From Prochlorococcus sp. AG-402-O16 (GTDB lineage: Bacteria; Cyanobacteriota; Cyanobacteriia; PCC-6307; Cyanobiaceae), in the NCBI GenBank assembly GCA_003216415.1, contig QCIY01000001.1, positions 124,001-188,000 of the forward strand: a stretch of 64,000 nucleotides of DNA. Direction: 5' to 3'. This document shows positions 10,894 to 20,540 of this stretch, piece by piece. Within the stretch, counting starts at the first letter, position 1, and each line of letters starts with the position of its first letter. The notes under the pieces are model-generated. The model saw only the letters and a program-made list of their open reading frames with translations, ran no database searches and was not told the origin of the DNA. A program made the position numbers and the translations under genes.

Positions 10894-12384
10894 TTATTGA
10901 ATATCTCTTAAAAATTTATCGGCCGTTCTTAAGTGATTATTTAATTTTTCATCTGACATTTTGTCAAGATTTCTCGTTAACATAGCCAGACGATATTGCT
11001 TTCTAAAAAAGCTTTCATTATCTTTAATAAATTTCCAAAATAAGCCATCCCATATTGAACACCAAGGGCCACTTTTAAAATTTGACATTTTTTTTACATA
11101 ATTAGAGCTTGATATATATGGTTTAGTTGAGAAAATGCCTCCGTCACTAAATTGACTCATTCCATAAACATTAGGAACCATCACCCAATCATAAGAATCA
11201 ATAAACATTTCCATAAACCATTTATAAACTTGATCAGGGTGAATTCTACATAGAAGCATAAAGTTACCAATAATCATTAGCCTTTCAATATGGTGACAAT
11301 AACCAAATTTAATAATATTTTTTATAACAATATCTACTGGTTCAATTCCTGTATTTCCCTTATAAAATGATTCTGGAATTGGTTTATTTTCAAAATTCCA
11401 AAAATTACTGTTTCTCATCTTTGTTCCATACTTTTTATATACAAGGCAAATAAATTCTCTCCATCCAATAATTTGACGAATTAAACCTTCTAAAGAGTTA
11501 ATGGGTACATTATAATTTTTGGCAAAAAGTAATGCTTTAGTTACCACTTCATCTGGAGTCAATAAACCGCTATTTAAAAGAGGAGAAAGTAAACTATGCC
11601 ATAAAAAAGAATTTTCTTTACATATAGCATCTTCATAATCTCCAAACAAGAAAAATCTATGTTTAAAAAAATCATTTAACCATTCATCTGCCTCATCAAA
11701 ATTAGTTGGATATAAAAAGTTATTACTTTCTCCAATAAATTCAATATCAAAATTGGCCAATGACTTTTCGGCATGAATTACAAATTTATTTTTTGGTAAT
11801 TTGGGTATATCAGGTATATTTATTTTTTTTGGCAATTTTTTTCTATTCATTTCATCGAAACTCCACTTACCTCCTTCAGGTGTGTCATCAGAATTAACTA
11901 ATATCTTTTGGCTCTTTCTTTGATTCTCATAAAATCTGCCCATAAGAGGTTTTTTTGTATTTGATTCAAATAACTCTTTTAACTCATCACTACTCATAAA
12001 CATAGGAGAGGGCAGAACATTTAAAGCTAAATTATTATTTTCAACAAAATTATTGACCCTCTTCATTATTAAGAAATCATGAGGGTCTATAAGATTTATT
12101 TTCTGATATTTTTCTTTGATAAATTCTGATAAATAGTCAACTGTAGAAATATTATTCTTGTTTTCGATATATAAAACTTTAAAGCCAGATTTTTCTAAAT
12201 ATTTTTTATAAGCGAGCATAGATGCTCTAAGAAAAACCAACTTGTTTTTATGGTTAATTAATTTATGGAATTTATCATTCCCAAAAAATAATGAGTCTTC
12301 CAAAATTAAAATTTCACAATTTATTTTTAAAATTGAGCTTTCTCTAAAAAGTTGATTCGGGAAGATAATTGATACTTGTCTCAT
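10894..12384 (-). CDS. cryptochrome/photolyase-related protein, FeS-BCP/(6-4) photolyase PhrB-like
   Basis: [14 protein letters not shown]-terminus, [71 protein letters not shown]; the bacterial (6-4) photolyase family signature. Confidence 0.88.
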   Translation of the reverse strand: MRQVSIIFPNQLFRESSILKINCEILILEDSLFFGNDKFHKLINHKNKLVFLRASMLAYKKYLEKSGFKVLYIENKNNISTVDYLSEFIKEKYQKINLIDPHDFLIMKRVNNFVENNNLALNVLPSPMFMSSDELKELFESNTKKPLMGRFYENQRKSQKILVNSDDTPEGGKWSFDEMNRKKLPKKINIPDIPKLPKNKFVIHAEKSLANFDIEFIGESNNFLYPTNFDEADEWLNDFFKHRFFLFGDYEDAICKENSFLWHSLLSPLLNSGLLTPDEVVTKALLFAKNYNVPINSLEGLIRQIIGWREFICLVYKKYGTKMRNSNFWNFENKPIPESFYKGNTGIEPVDIVIKNIIKFGYCHHIERLMIIGNFMLLCRIHPDQVYKWFMEMFIDSYDWVMVPNVYGMSQFSDGGIFSTKPYISSSNYVKKMSNFKSGPWCSIWDGLFWKFIKDNESFFRKQYRLAMLTRNLDKMSDEKLNNHLRTADKFLRDIQ

Positions 12385-12512
12385 CTTTGCGACTTCCTGT
12401 TACTGCATTTTTTTGAACAGTAGATGACATCATCCCAACAGTTTTTCCATTTTTTACGCCACTCAAATGGCCTATTGCAAACAGGACAAGTCTTAGTAAA
12501 ACGATTTTTCAA
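12381..12512 (-). CDS. DUF2256 zinc-ribbon mini-protein (43 aa)
   Basis: Hand translation from TTG: (M)[42 protein letters not shown]. Stop overlaps the photolyase start (ATGA). Confidence 0.85.
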   Translation of the reverse strand: MKNRFTKTCPVCNRPFEWRKKWKNCWDDVIYCSKKCSNRKSQR

Positions 12513-12515
12513 AAT

Positions 12516-12752
12516 TTATAATTTTCTCTTATGAATAGATTTGAACCTAGTTGAATCCTTAAGTGCCATATGTTTAGTATTTCTTCCAGCAACTCTCTTT
12601 CTCCAGACTTTAAATGATTTAGGTTTAAGATTTTGACGCATAATTTTGATCGCATCTTCCTCTTTTAAACCAAATTGATACTCAATAGCTTCAAAGGGTG
12701 TTCTATCTTCCCAACACATTTCTATTATTCTGTCTATATCGAAATTTTCCAT
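12516..12752 (-). CDS. TIGR03643/DUF2805 family protein
   Basis: IDRIIEMCWEDRTPFEAIEYQFGLKEEDAIKIMRQNLKPKSFKVWRKRVAGRNTKH. Confidence 0.82.
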   Translation of the reverse strand: MENFDIDRIIEMCWEDRTPFEAIEYQFGLKEEDAIKIMRQNLKPKSFKVWRKRVAGRNTKHMALKDSTRFKSIHKRKL

Positions 12753-12754
12753 AT

Positions 12755-13159
12755 TTATTGTTCACATTTAGAGGTACAAAGTTTTTCAATGTTAGATCGA
12801 CCTGTAATTTGAAGTCTATATTTTGCCCAATATCTGTAAACCAGCCTTAATAATGGAGATAAAAGCTTAATCTTTAAAGGATAATAAACCCAACCTAAAC
12901 CAATTAATTCATAAGAATATGCAAGTACATCTAATCCTCTAATAATTTCACCATTTTCCATAATCCCATGCAGGTTTGACATAGCTTCAGGATATGAGAT
13001 CTTTTTAAAAAGATTTTGATCATAATCTTTACTGTTAATATCTACAAATGAAATTTGATTTAAGATATCTCTTTTTTTTAGAAAATTTGTTTCTCTCAAG
13101 CAAAGTGGACAACCACCATCAAATAAAAAAGTTAATTTATTTTTCATATTTTTATACAA
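12755..13159 (-). CDS. DCC-family thiol-disulfide oxidoreductase (DUF393)
   Basis: LFDGGCPLCLRETNFL (DxxCPxC motif), GLDVLAYSYELIGLGWVYYPLKI. Confidence 0.83.
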   Translation of the reverse strand: MYKNMKNKLTFLFDGGCPLCLRETNFLKKRDILNQISFVDINSKDYDQNLFKKISYPEAMSNLHGIMENGEIIRGLDVLAYSYELIGLGWVYYPLKIKLLSPLLRLVYRYWAKYRLQITGRSNIEKLCTSKCEQ

Positions 13160-13346
13160 ATATAGAATTTAAATAACTTTTTTGTGGGAGATAAAAAAAT
13201 AAAATTATCTAATAGGATAAGTTTTTACATCACAAGCTTTATAAAGCCTTAATAATTACCAGTTCTAATTTAATGAAATTGTATTATCTTATTTATTAAT
13301 AAGCCATTGATTAAGGGATACATCAATGGTTTTAAACTATTTTTGA

Positions 13347-13550
13347 TTATTCATCTAAAAGATGAACTCCTTCTCCTACGTCAGGAGTAAATTTACAATA
13401 TTTTTCAAAAACGATTCCAACTCCTCTCATTTTTTCTCCTAATTCATCTTTAAATTTATCCCATTCTTCAGATTCTCGCTCAGGCAAATTCCATCCTTGT
13501 TTTTCTACCATGCTAGTGATAACTGTATAGTCCCATTCGATGTATGCCAT
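13347..13550 (-). CDS. hypothetical small protein (67 aa)
   Basis: Complete ORF MAYIEWDYTVITSMVEKQGWNLPERESEEWDKF... with protein-like composition. Confidence 0.6.
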   Translation of the reverse strand: MAYIEWDYTVITSMVEKQGWNLPERESEEWDKFKDELGEKMRGVGIVFEKYCKFTPDVGEGVHLLDE

Positions 13551-13647
13551 TGAGTTAATTCTTACTACTTAAATATTATAAACCAAGAGATTTAATAGGT
13601 AATCAATATTTTTTGAATATAATTTAAAAAGTGTGAAAAAATTATAA

Positions 13648-14319
13648 ATGGCAATTTTACCAAGAAGATTTAAGCGAATCAAAAGTGTTTTAGATTGCAG
13701 AATGGAAAACTTGACTGTTTTAGTTGAGGATGTAAATAAACCACATAATCTATCAGCAATATTAAGAACCTGTGATGCAGCTGGAGTTTTCGAAGCAAAT
13801 TTTATTAGCAAAACAAATGCAGTTAAAACTTTTAATAGTACAGCCCAAGGCAGTCAAAAATGGGTAAAACTAAATAATCATGATAACGCTATAACTGCTA
13901 TATCTGATTTAAAGAATAAGGGTTTCAAATTATATGGAACTACTCTAAACAGTGAATCAGTCGATTATAGAAATTTTGATTATTCTGAAAATACATGTTT
14001 TGTTTTAGGAGCAGAAAAATGGGGATTAAGTAATGAACTTATATCAATGGTTGATCAATCAATTTTTATACCTATGAGAGGGATGGTTCAATCACTGAAT
14101 GTATCAGTTGCTGCTTCTATATTATTATTTGAAGCTATTCGCCAGAGAAAAAATAAAAGTATATTGCCCGCTAATGGAGAAGGTTTAAATATAGATGAAT
14201 ATCAAAAAACACTTTTTGAGTGGTGTTACCCAGAATTAGCTAAGATGTATAAAAAATCAGCGAAAGAATATCCAAAGTTGAATAATCAAGGTGAATTTAA
14301 TCCTATTACAGATAACTAA
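13648..14319 (+). CDS. trmH: tRNA (guanosine-2'-O)-methyltransferase TrmH (SpoU family)
   Basis: MAILPRRFKRIKSVLDCRMENLTVLVEDVNKPHNLSAILRTCDAAGVFE, FVLGAEKWGLS, IPMRGMVQSLNVSVAASILLFEA. Confidence 0.92.
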   Translation: MAILPRRFKRIKSVLDCRMENLTVLVEDVNKPHNLSAILRTCDAAGVFEANFISKTNAVKTFNSTAQGSQKWVKLNNHDNAITAISDLKNKGFKLYGTTLNSESVDYRNFDYSENTCFVLGAEKWGLSNELISMVDQSIFIPMRGMVQSLNVSVAASILLFEAIRQRKNKSILPANGEGLNIDEYQKTLFEWCYPELAKMYKKSAKEYPKLNNQGEFNPITDN

Positions 14320-14321
14320 AT

Positions 14322-15167
14322 TTATTCAGACTTTTGACTATTAAAAATTTCTTCAAGATCCTCTCCTATAAAAGAAAGACCTAAAACTAAAAAAAACATT
14401 GCCAAACCTGGGAACAAGGCCGTCCACCATATACCTGTAGGTAAAGCGGCAAGAGCAAGATTTAAATCACTTCCCCACTCTGGGACATCTGCAGGAACAC
14501 CAAGCCCTAAAAATCCTAAACTTCCTAATACCAAAACGGCATCCGCAGCATTTAGGGTAAGTAGAATAGGCAAAGGTGTTATTACGTTTGGGAGAATATA
14601 TTTAAAAATAATTGTTTTAACATCAGCTCCTGAAACTTGAGCTGCCTCCACGTAAGTTTCGGATTTAACCAATATTGTCTGATTTCTGATTAATCTAAAA
14701 TACTGCGGCGAGTAAACAATACACAATGCTAAAGCGGCGTTAAGGATACCCTTACCCAATACAAAAGCCACAACAACTGAAAGTAAAATTACAGGTATTG
14801 AGAAAATAGTATCCATTATTAGTGATAAGCATTTATCAAAAAAACCACCAAAATATCCACTTAATAATCCCAATGGCAAACCCAAACTTAATGAAAAAAG
14901 AATAGCCAAGAAAACAACTTCTATAGCTAAGGATGATCCTTGCAAAGTTCTTAAACAAACATCTCTTCCTAATCTATCTGTGCCACAGAAATGATTAAGC
15001 GAAGGAGGAGCAAAGATATCATTACTTAACATTGAAAATGAATAACCAAAGAAATTATTAGCCTCTAAAAATTTCATTATTAAAACAACAAGAAGATAAA
15101 AAAGTACAATTAGAAATCCAGCTTTTCTGATATTTGCGCCGACACGATTAAATGAGTTAATATCCAA
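14322..15167 (-). CDS. ABC transporter permease, DppC/OppC type
   Basis: APPSLNHFCGTDRLGRDVCLRTLQGS, EAAQVSGADVKTIIFKYILPNVITPLPILL. Confidence 0.88.
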   Translation of the reverse strand: MDINSFNRVGANIRKAGFLIVLFYLLVVLIMKFLEANNFFGYSFSMLSNDIFAPPSLNHFCGTDRLGRDVCLRTLQGSSLAIEVVFLAILFSLSLGLPLGLLSGYFGGFFDKCLSLIMDTIFSIPVILLSVVVAFVLGKGILNAALALCIVYSPQYFRLIRNQTILVKSETYVEAAQVSGADVKTIIFKYILPNVITPLPILLTLNAADAVLVLGSLGFLGLGVPADVPEWGSDLNLALAALPTGIWWTALFPGLAMFFLVLGLSFIGEDLEEIFNSQKSE

Positions 15168-15246
15168 AATCTTTTTTTTACAGATATTACTGAAATATAC
15201 CCAATTCTTTAAAAAAAAATAGCTATTAATTTTAAATTTTAAAAAA

Positions 15247-17055
15247 TTACTGGTTTAATTTTAGGACTGCCATAAAAGCTTCTTGAGGGACTTCAACTTT
15301 ACCCATTGCTTTCATCCTCTTTTTACCTTTGGCTTGTTTCTTTAAAAGTTTCTTTTTCCTAGAAATATCTCCTCCATAACATTTAGATAAAACATCTTTT
15401 CGTAAAGCACTTATACTTTCACTTGCAATAATCCTGCTGCCGATTGAGGCTTGAATAGGTATTTTAAATTGTTGTTTTGGAATAAGTTCTTTTAATTTCT
15501 CAACTAAACTTCTGCCAATTCCATAAGCCTTATCTTTATGAACAATAGAAGTTAATGGATCTGCTCTTTCTGAATTTATTAGAACATCTAATCTAACAAG
15601 GTCATTCTTTCTATAGCCAATCAAATGGTATTCCATAGATGCATAACCTTGGGTCCTACTTTTCATTTGATCAAAGAAATCTGTAACTACTTCTGCTAAT
15701 GGTATTTCATAAATCAAAGTAACTCGATCTGTTGTTATGTACTTCATATCTATAAATACTCCCCTTCTTTCCTGACATAAACCCATTAATGTTCCATTAA
15801 ATTCATTGGGAGCATAAATTTCCATTTTCACATAAGGCTCTTCAATTGATTCTCTAAGTTGTGGATCAGGAATTGTAGAAGGATTATCAATAAAGATATG
15901 TTCCTGTTGATTTAAATTAACCTTATAAATAACTGATGGTGCCGTTACGATTAGATCCAAATCATATTCTCTTTCTAATCTTTCTTGAACAATCTCCATA
16001 TGAAGAAGTCCAAGGAATCCGCACCTAAATCCGAAGCCCATTGCACTACTGGTTTCGGGTTCATATTTTAAAGCTGCATCAGATAATTGTAATTTTTCAA
16101 GAGATACTCTTAAATCCGGGAATTGATCAGCATCAGTCGGGAATAAGCCACAAAAAACCATAGGATTTGCTGTCTTATAACCAGGCAAAGGATCATTAGC
16201 AGGTGAATTTAAAAGAGTAATCGTATCTCCAACTCTCGCATCAGCAACTGATTTTATAGAAGCAGCTAAATAACCAACTTCTCCTGCATGTAATTCATCA
16301 ACTTGCTGCTGATCAGGTGCCATTATTCCTATTTCATCCAGTTCATAATTTTTTTTACTCGCCATTAATAATATTTTTTCTCTCTTATTAAGAGACCCAG
16401 ATATCACCCTGAAATAAACTATCACTCCTCTATAAGGATCATAATAAGAATCAAAAATAAGTGCCTTTGTAGGTAGTTTAATTTCATCTTGAGGAGGGGG
16501 TACTCTTCTTACAATTGCTTCCAAAATATCTTTAATACCAACTCCAGTTTTTGCTGAACAATTTATTGCATTAGATGTATCAAGTCCAATAATTTCCTCT
16601 ATTTCTTGTTTTATTTTTTCAGCATCAGCACCTGGTAAATCAACTTTATTTAAAACAGGAATTATTTCAAGATTATTTTCTAAGGCAAGATAAACATTAG
16701 CTAAGGTTTGAGCTTCTACTCCTTGACTTGCATCAACAACGAGTAAAGCACCTTCACAAGCCTGAAGAGATCTACTGACCTCATAAGAAAAATCAACATG
16801 CCCAGGGGTATCTATTAAGTTCAAAACATATTCTTGAGAATCGTCAGCTTTATATTTCATCCTAGCGGCCTGTAATTTAATAGTAATTCCTCTCTCTCTT
16901 TCCAGATCCATACTGTCTAAAAATTGTTCTTGCATATCCCTTTGCTGCACAGTACCAGTATCTTGGAGCAACCTATCAGCAAGGGTAGATTTACCATGGT
17001 CAATATGAGCGATTATGCAGAAATTTCTTATTTTTGAAACAGATATATCAGTCAT
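15247..17055 (-). CDS. lepA: elongation factor 4 (LepA)
   Basis: [59 protein letters not shown]. Confidence 0.97.
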
Positions 17056-17110
17056 TTAGAATGAAAAAATCTCCTCTTATTACATCTTGATCAATACTAG
17101 CTAATTAGAA

Positions 17111-18607
17111 TTATGGATGGAAACCAAAAATAGAATTATTTCTTTTTTTGATGTCTTTTATGAAATTACTGTTATTTTCAGAGGCCGATAGTTCTGGATA
17201 AATTAAGTCATTTATTCTTTTCTGAAGATTATGCTTGTCGTTTAAAAATAATACAGATTTTTCTAGAACCTCAACCATAATTGAAACCGCAGTACTTGCT
17301 CCTGGAGAAGCTCCTAGCAAAGCAGATAATGATCCATCAGATGAATTCACAATCTCCGTTCCAAATTTCAAAGAACCACCACCCTCAGTTTTTTTAATTA
17401 TTTGGACTCTTTGACCAGCATTCTTTAAATACCAATCAGAGGAATTAGCTGATGGCATCATATTCTTTAAATTATCAACTCTTGAGTTATGGTTCTTTAA
17501 TGATTGTGATATTAGGTAATTAATTAAATCGTTATTCTTGAAACCAACGTCTAACATAGAAAAAATATTATTCTTTTTAATTGAACTAAATAAGTCAAAG
17601 TATGAACTTTGCTTTAGAAATTTTGTTGTGAATCCAGCAAAAGGTCCATATAAAAGAAGTTTTTTATTATCAATCCATCTGGTATCTAAATGTGGCACAG
17701 ACATTGGTGGCGATCCAATATCAGCCTTACCATAAACTTTTGAGTTATGTTTTTCTGTTAGATCTTTTTCCTCGCAAATAAGCCATTTCCCACTAACTGG
17801 AAATCCACCATAACTCTTTGCTTCTGGAATTTTCGATTTTTGCAAATAATTAATTGTTTTTCCACCAGCACCAAGAAAAACATAGCCAGTTCTAATTGAA
17901 GTTTTTCTACCTTCTGAACTAATTTCTAGTTCCCATTTTTTATTATCAATTTTCTTTAAATCTACTAATTCTGTTTTGTATCTAATCTCAACATTATTGT
18001 TTAAAGAAACTAATGACAAATACTCTTTTGTGAGAGCCTCAAAATTAATATCAGTTCCTCTAACTATTCTGGTAGCAGCAATTTTAGTAAATGGATTCCT
18101 ATCTTTTGTTATTAGAGGAGCCCATGATGAAATTTCATCAAAAGATGTAGAAAATTCCATATCAATAAATTCAGGATTTTCAGTCATTTTCTGAAATCTT
18201 TTTTTTAAAAAAGAAATATTATCCTTACCAGACACAAAGCTAATATGAGGAATAAATTTTAGAAACTTTTTAATATCGATTTTCCCTGCTTCATACAATG
18301 AGGCCCATAAAGACATAGATGTTTCAAAAGAACGATTTATTGAGAGCGCTTTATCTATTTTTATATTTCCTTTTTCATCTAAAGGGGTATAGTTTAATTC
18401 GCAATTAGCCGCATGTCCTGTACCTGCATTATTAAAAGCGCCAGTACTTTCACTTCCTGGAGCATTTAATTTTTCTATAATAAGAAACTTTATATCTGGT
18501 AAAACTTCTGAAATTAGGAGGGCTAAAGTACTGCTCATTATCCCTGCTCCTACTAAGACTGCATCAAAGTAGCTATTGTCATTAGTGGGATTTTTAGATG
18601 AAGTCAC
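17111..18607 (-). CDS. mqo: malate:quinone oxidoreductase
   Basis: [65 protein letters not shown]. Confidence 0.95.
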   Translation of the reverse strand: MTSSKNPTNDNSYFDAVLVGAGIMSSTLALLISEVLPDIKFLIIEKLNAPGSESTGAFNNAGTGHAANCELNYTPLDEKGNIKIDKALSINRSFETSMSLWASLYEAGKIDIKKFLKFIPHISFVSGKDNISFLKKRFQKMTENPEFIDMEFSTSFDEISSWAPLITKDRNPFTKIAATRIVRGTDINFEALTKEYLSLVSLNNNVEIRYKTELVDLKKIDNKKWELEISSEGRKTSIRTGYVFLGAGGKTINYLQKSKIPEAKSYGGFPVSGKWLICEEKDLTEKHNSKVYGKADIGSPPMSVPHLDTRWIDNKKLLLYGPFAGFTTKFLKQSSYFDLFSSIKKNNIFSMLDVGFKNNDLINYLISQSLKNHNSRVDNLKNMMPSANSSDWYLKNAGQRVQIIKKTEGGGSLKFGTEIVNSSDGSLSALLGASPGASTAVSIMVEVLEKSVLFLNDKHNLQKRINDLIYPELSASENNSNFIKDIKKRNNSIFGFHP

Positions 18608-18677
18608 AACAGAAAATTATCTTTTTTGCAATTAATCAGATTCCTTTCTAGGCTTATTATAAAGTTAATCCAAAATT

Positions 18678-18923
18678 ATGAGTACTGAAACACTCTCGCT
18701 GACAAACGAAAATGTAGAAAAAGTCCTTGACGAGCTAAGACCTTTTTTAATTTCTGATGGAGGTAATGTAGAGATTGCAGAAATAGACGGTCCAATTGTC
18801 AAAGTCAGACTTCAAGGGGCATGTGGTAGTTGCCCTAGTAGCACTATGACTCTAAAAATGGGTATTGAAAGAAAGTTAAAAGAAATGATTCCTGAAATAA
18901 GTGAAGTTGTACAGGTTTTATAA
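18678..18923 (+). CDS. nfu: NifU-like C-terminal domain Fe-S scaffold (Nfu)
   Basis: [51 protein letters not shown]. Confidence 0.94.
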   Translation: MSTETLSLTNENVEKVLDELRPFLISDGGNVEIAEIDGPIVKVRLQGACGSCPSSTMTLKMGIERKLKEMIPEISEVVQVL

Positions 18924-18945
18924 AAATCTTAAACTGAAAAATATA

Positions 18946-19203
18946 TTATTTAGTTTTTAATTCCTTCAACAAAGATGATTCCATATCAAGGCAATCAATT
19001 GGAAGTCCTTGCCCAATAGCGATTAGAAGAGGTGCAAGAATTCCTAGAGTAAAAACTAAATTTGATTGGCTTACATCATATTTACTCAAAGTAAAAGTTA
19101 TCAAATAAATAATTGAAAAATACGCATGTAGGGAAAAAAATTCTTTTGGCTTTAGGACTGGCCACCTTAAAGTATTCCCCAAGAAATATAAAAAACCTGT
19201 CAT
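18946..19203 (-). CDS. small membrane protein (85 aa)
   Basis: Two or more hydrophobic segments; complete ORF. Confidence 0.6.
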   Translation of the reverse strand: MTGFLYFLGNTLRWPVLKPKEFFSLHAYFSIIYLITFTLSKYDVSQSNLVFTLGILAPLLIAIGQGLPIDCLDMESSLLKELKTK

Positions 19204-19353
19204 AAAAAAATAGTTATATGAAGTTTAAACCAAATATAAACATAATCCTTTTTAGAGACTATTTATAAAAAAATTTACCTAAGATAATAATTAAAAAAAC
19301 ATTAAATATTAGTTTCTATTTGTAAAAGCTAGACATCCAGCTGAAAATACGCT

Positions 19354-19359
19354 TATAAT
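19354..19359 (+). promoter_or_regulatory. putative -10 box upstream of the riboswitch
   Basis: Perfect TATAAT, 26 nt upstream of the first aptamer stem. Confidence 0.5.
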
Positions 19360-19384
19360 AATTTGGTAGCAATCGCTACTTTTT

Positions 19385-19436
19385 CGTTCACCCTCATTTG
19401 AGGGCGCAGTTCGAGTCATACCATGGAACGGGGGAT
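19385..19436 (+). promoter_or_regulatory. glutamine-II riboswitch (downstream-peptide motif)
   Basis: CGTTCACCCTCATTTGAGGGCGCAGTTCGAGTCATACCATGGAACGGGGG: P1 CGTTC(19385-19389)/GAACG(19426-19430), P2 CCCTC/GAGGG with ATTT loop, and the conserved GCGCAGTT...CATACCATGGAACG segment. Sits before a tiny ORF, as typical in picocyanobacteria. Confidence 0.82.
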
Positions 19437-19458
19437 GGCCGTGTTGTCACATCGAATC

Positions 19459-19632
19459 ATGACTACTTTAACTTACAGGGGTAAAAACTACGTTCAAAAC
19501 AAAGAAGCTGCTAAAAAGCAACTTGTTGAACTTACCTACAGAAGAAACGTATACACCAACAGAATGGATGACGCTTCTTCAAGTAATGAAAAAGCAGAAT
19601 TAAATTACAGAGGTGTTAATTACACTAAATAA
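19459..19632 (+). CDS. DUF4278 mini-protein (57 aa), riboswitch-controlled
   Basis: MTTLTYRGKNYVQNKEAAKKQLVELTYRRNVYTNRMDDASSSNEKAELNYRGVNYTK*. The ORF-track start at 19423 lies inside the aptamer. Confidence 0.85.
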   Translation: MTTLTYRGKNYVQNKEAAKKQLVELTYRRNVYTNRMDDASSSNEKAELNYRGVNYTK

Positions 19633-19648
19633 TTTAATTAAACAAATT

Positions 19649-19678
19649 AAAAGCCCCTTTTTCAGGGGCTTTTTTTTT
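19649..19678 (+). terminator. Rho-independent terminator after the DUF4278 gene
   Basis: AAAGCCCC TTTTTCA GGGGCTTTTTTTTT: GC stem followed by a U-tract. Confidence 0.9.
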
Positions 19679-19709
19679 GGCTATATTTATCAAGAGTCCT
19701 TTAAAAAAT

Positions 19710-20504
19710 ATGTCTGAAAGTTGCTGTAACACAAACACAACGAATAAAGCACCTAATCAATTGGATCATAAAGATGCTATTCAAGAAAGATATGGTTCAG
19801 CCGCACAAGTAAAAGAAAGTTGTCTTTGTACACCAGTTGGGTTTAATCCCGTTTTACTTGAAGCAATTCCTCAAGAGGTTATAGAAAGAGACTATGGGTG
19901 TGGTGATCCAACAAAATATGTTCAAAAAAATGATGTGGTTTTAGATCTTGGAAGTGGTAGTGGCAAAAATGCTTTTATTTGTGCCCAGATTGTTGGGAAA
20001 GAAGGGAAAGTTATTGGAGTTGATCAGAATCCTGAGATGCTTTCTTTATCTAGATCAGCCTCTAAAGAAGTTACAAAAAATATAGGTTTCAAAAATACAG
20101 AATTTCTAGAAGGTTCAATTGAAAAACTTGATGAATTAGATAAAGATTTAAATCCATTAATCGCAGATAAATCAGTTGATATTATTTTAAGTAATTGCGT
20201 TTTAAACTTGGTAAGTCCAGAATCTAGAAATAACCTTCTAAATAATATAAAAAGAGTTTTAAACGATAATGGAAGAATTGCAATTAGCGATATAGTCTCT
20301 AACAAAAAAGTTCCTTTAAGATTGCAAAATGATTATGATCTATGGACAGGATGTATTAGTGGAGCATGGTATGAGCCAGAGTTTATCAGTGATTTTAAAG
20401 AACTAGGATTTAAAAATTTAGAATTTGCAGAAAGGAGTGCTGAACCTTGGAAAGTAATTGAAGATATTGAATTTAGAACAGTAACTTTAGTAGGCAATAT
20501 TTAA
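19710..20504 (+). CDS. arsM: ArsM-like SAM-dependent methyltransferase (arsenite methyltransferase family)
   Basis: MSESCCNTNT..., RYGSAAQVKESCLCTP, DYGCGDP, VLDLGSGSGKNAFICAQIVGKEGKVIGVDQNPEML, IILSNCVLNL, LWTGCISGAW (ArsM-like cysteine positions). ATG at 19710 is the likely start. Confidence 0.8.
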   Translation: MSESCCNTNTTNKAPNQLDHKDAIQERYGSAAQVKESCLCTPVGFNPVLLEAIPQEVIERDYGCGDPTKYVQKNDVVLDLGSGSGKNAFICAQIVGKEGKVIGVDQNPEMLSLSRSASKEVTKNIGFKNTEFLEGSIEKLDELDKDLNPLIADKSVDIILSNCVLNLVSPESRNNLLNNIKRVLNDNGRIAISDIVSNKKVPLRLQNDYDLWTGCISGAWYEPEFISDFKELGFKNLEFAERSAEPWKVIEDIEFRTVTLVGNI

Positions 20505-20540
20505 AAAAATTCAAGAGTTGAAAATATAATAATAATTTCC

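Noticed and set aside
19321-19336. NtcA box (GTAN8TAC) upstream of the riboswitch promoter
   Set aside because: TGTAAAAGCTAGACA has half-sites but spacing is off by one from consensus; too weak to call.
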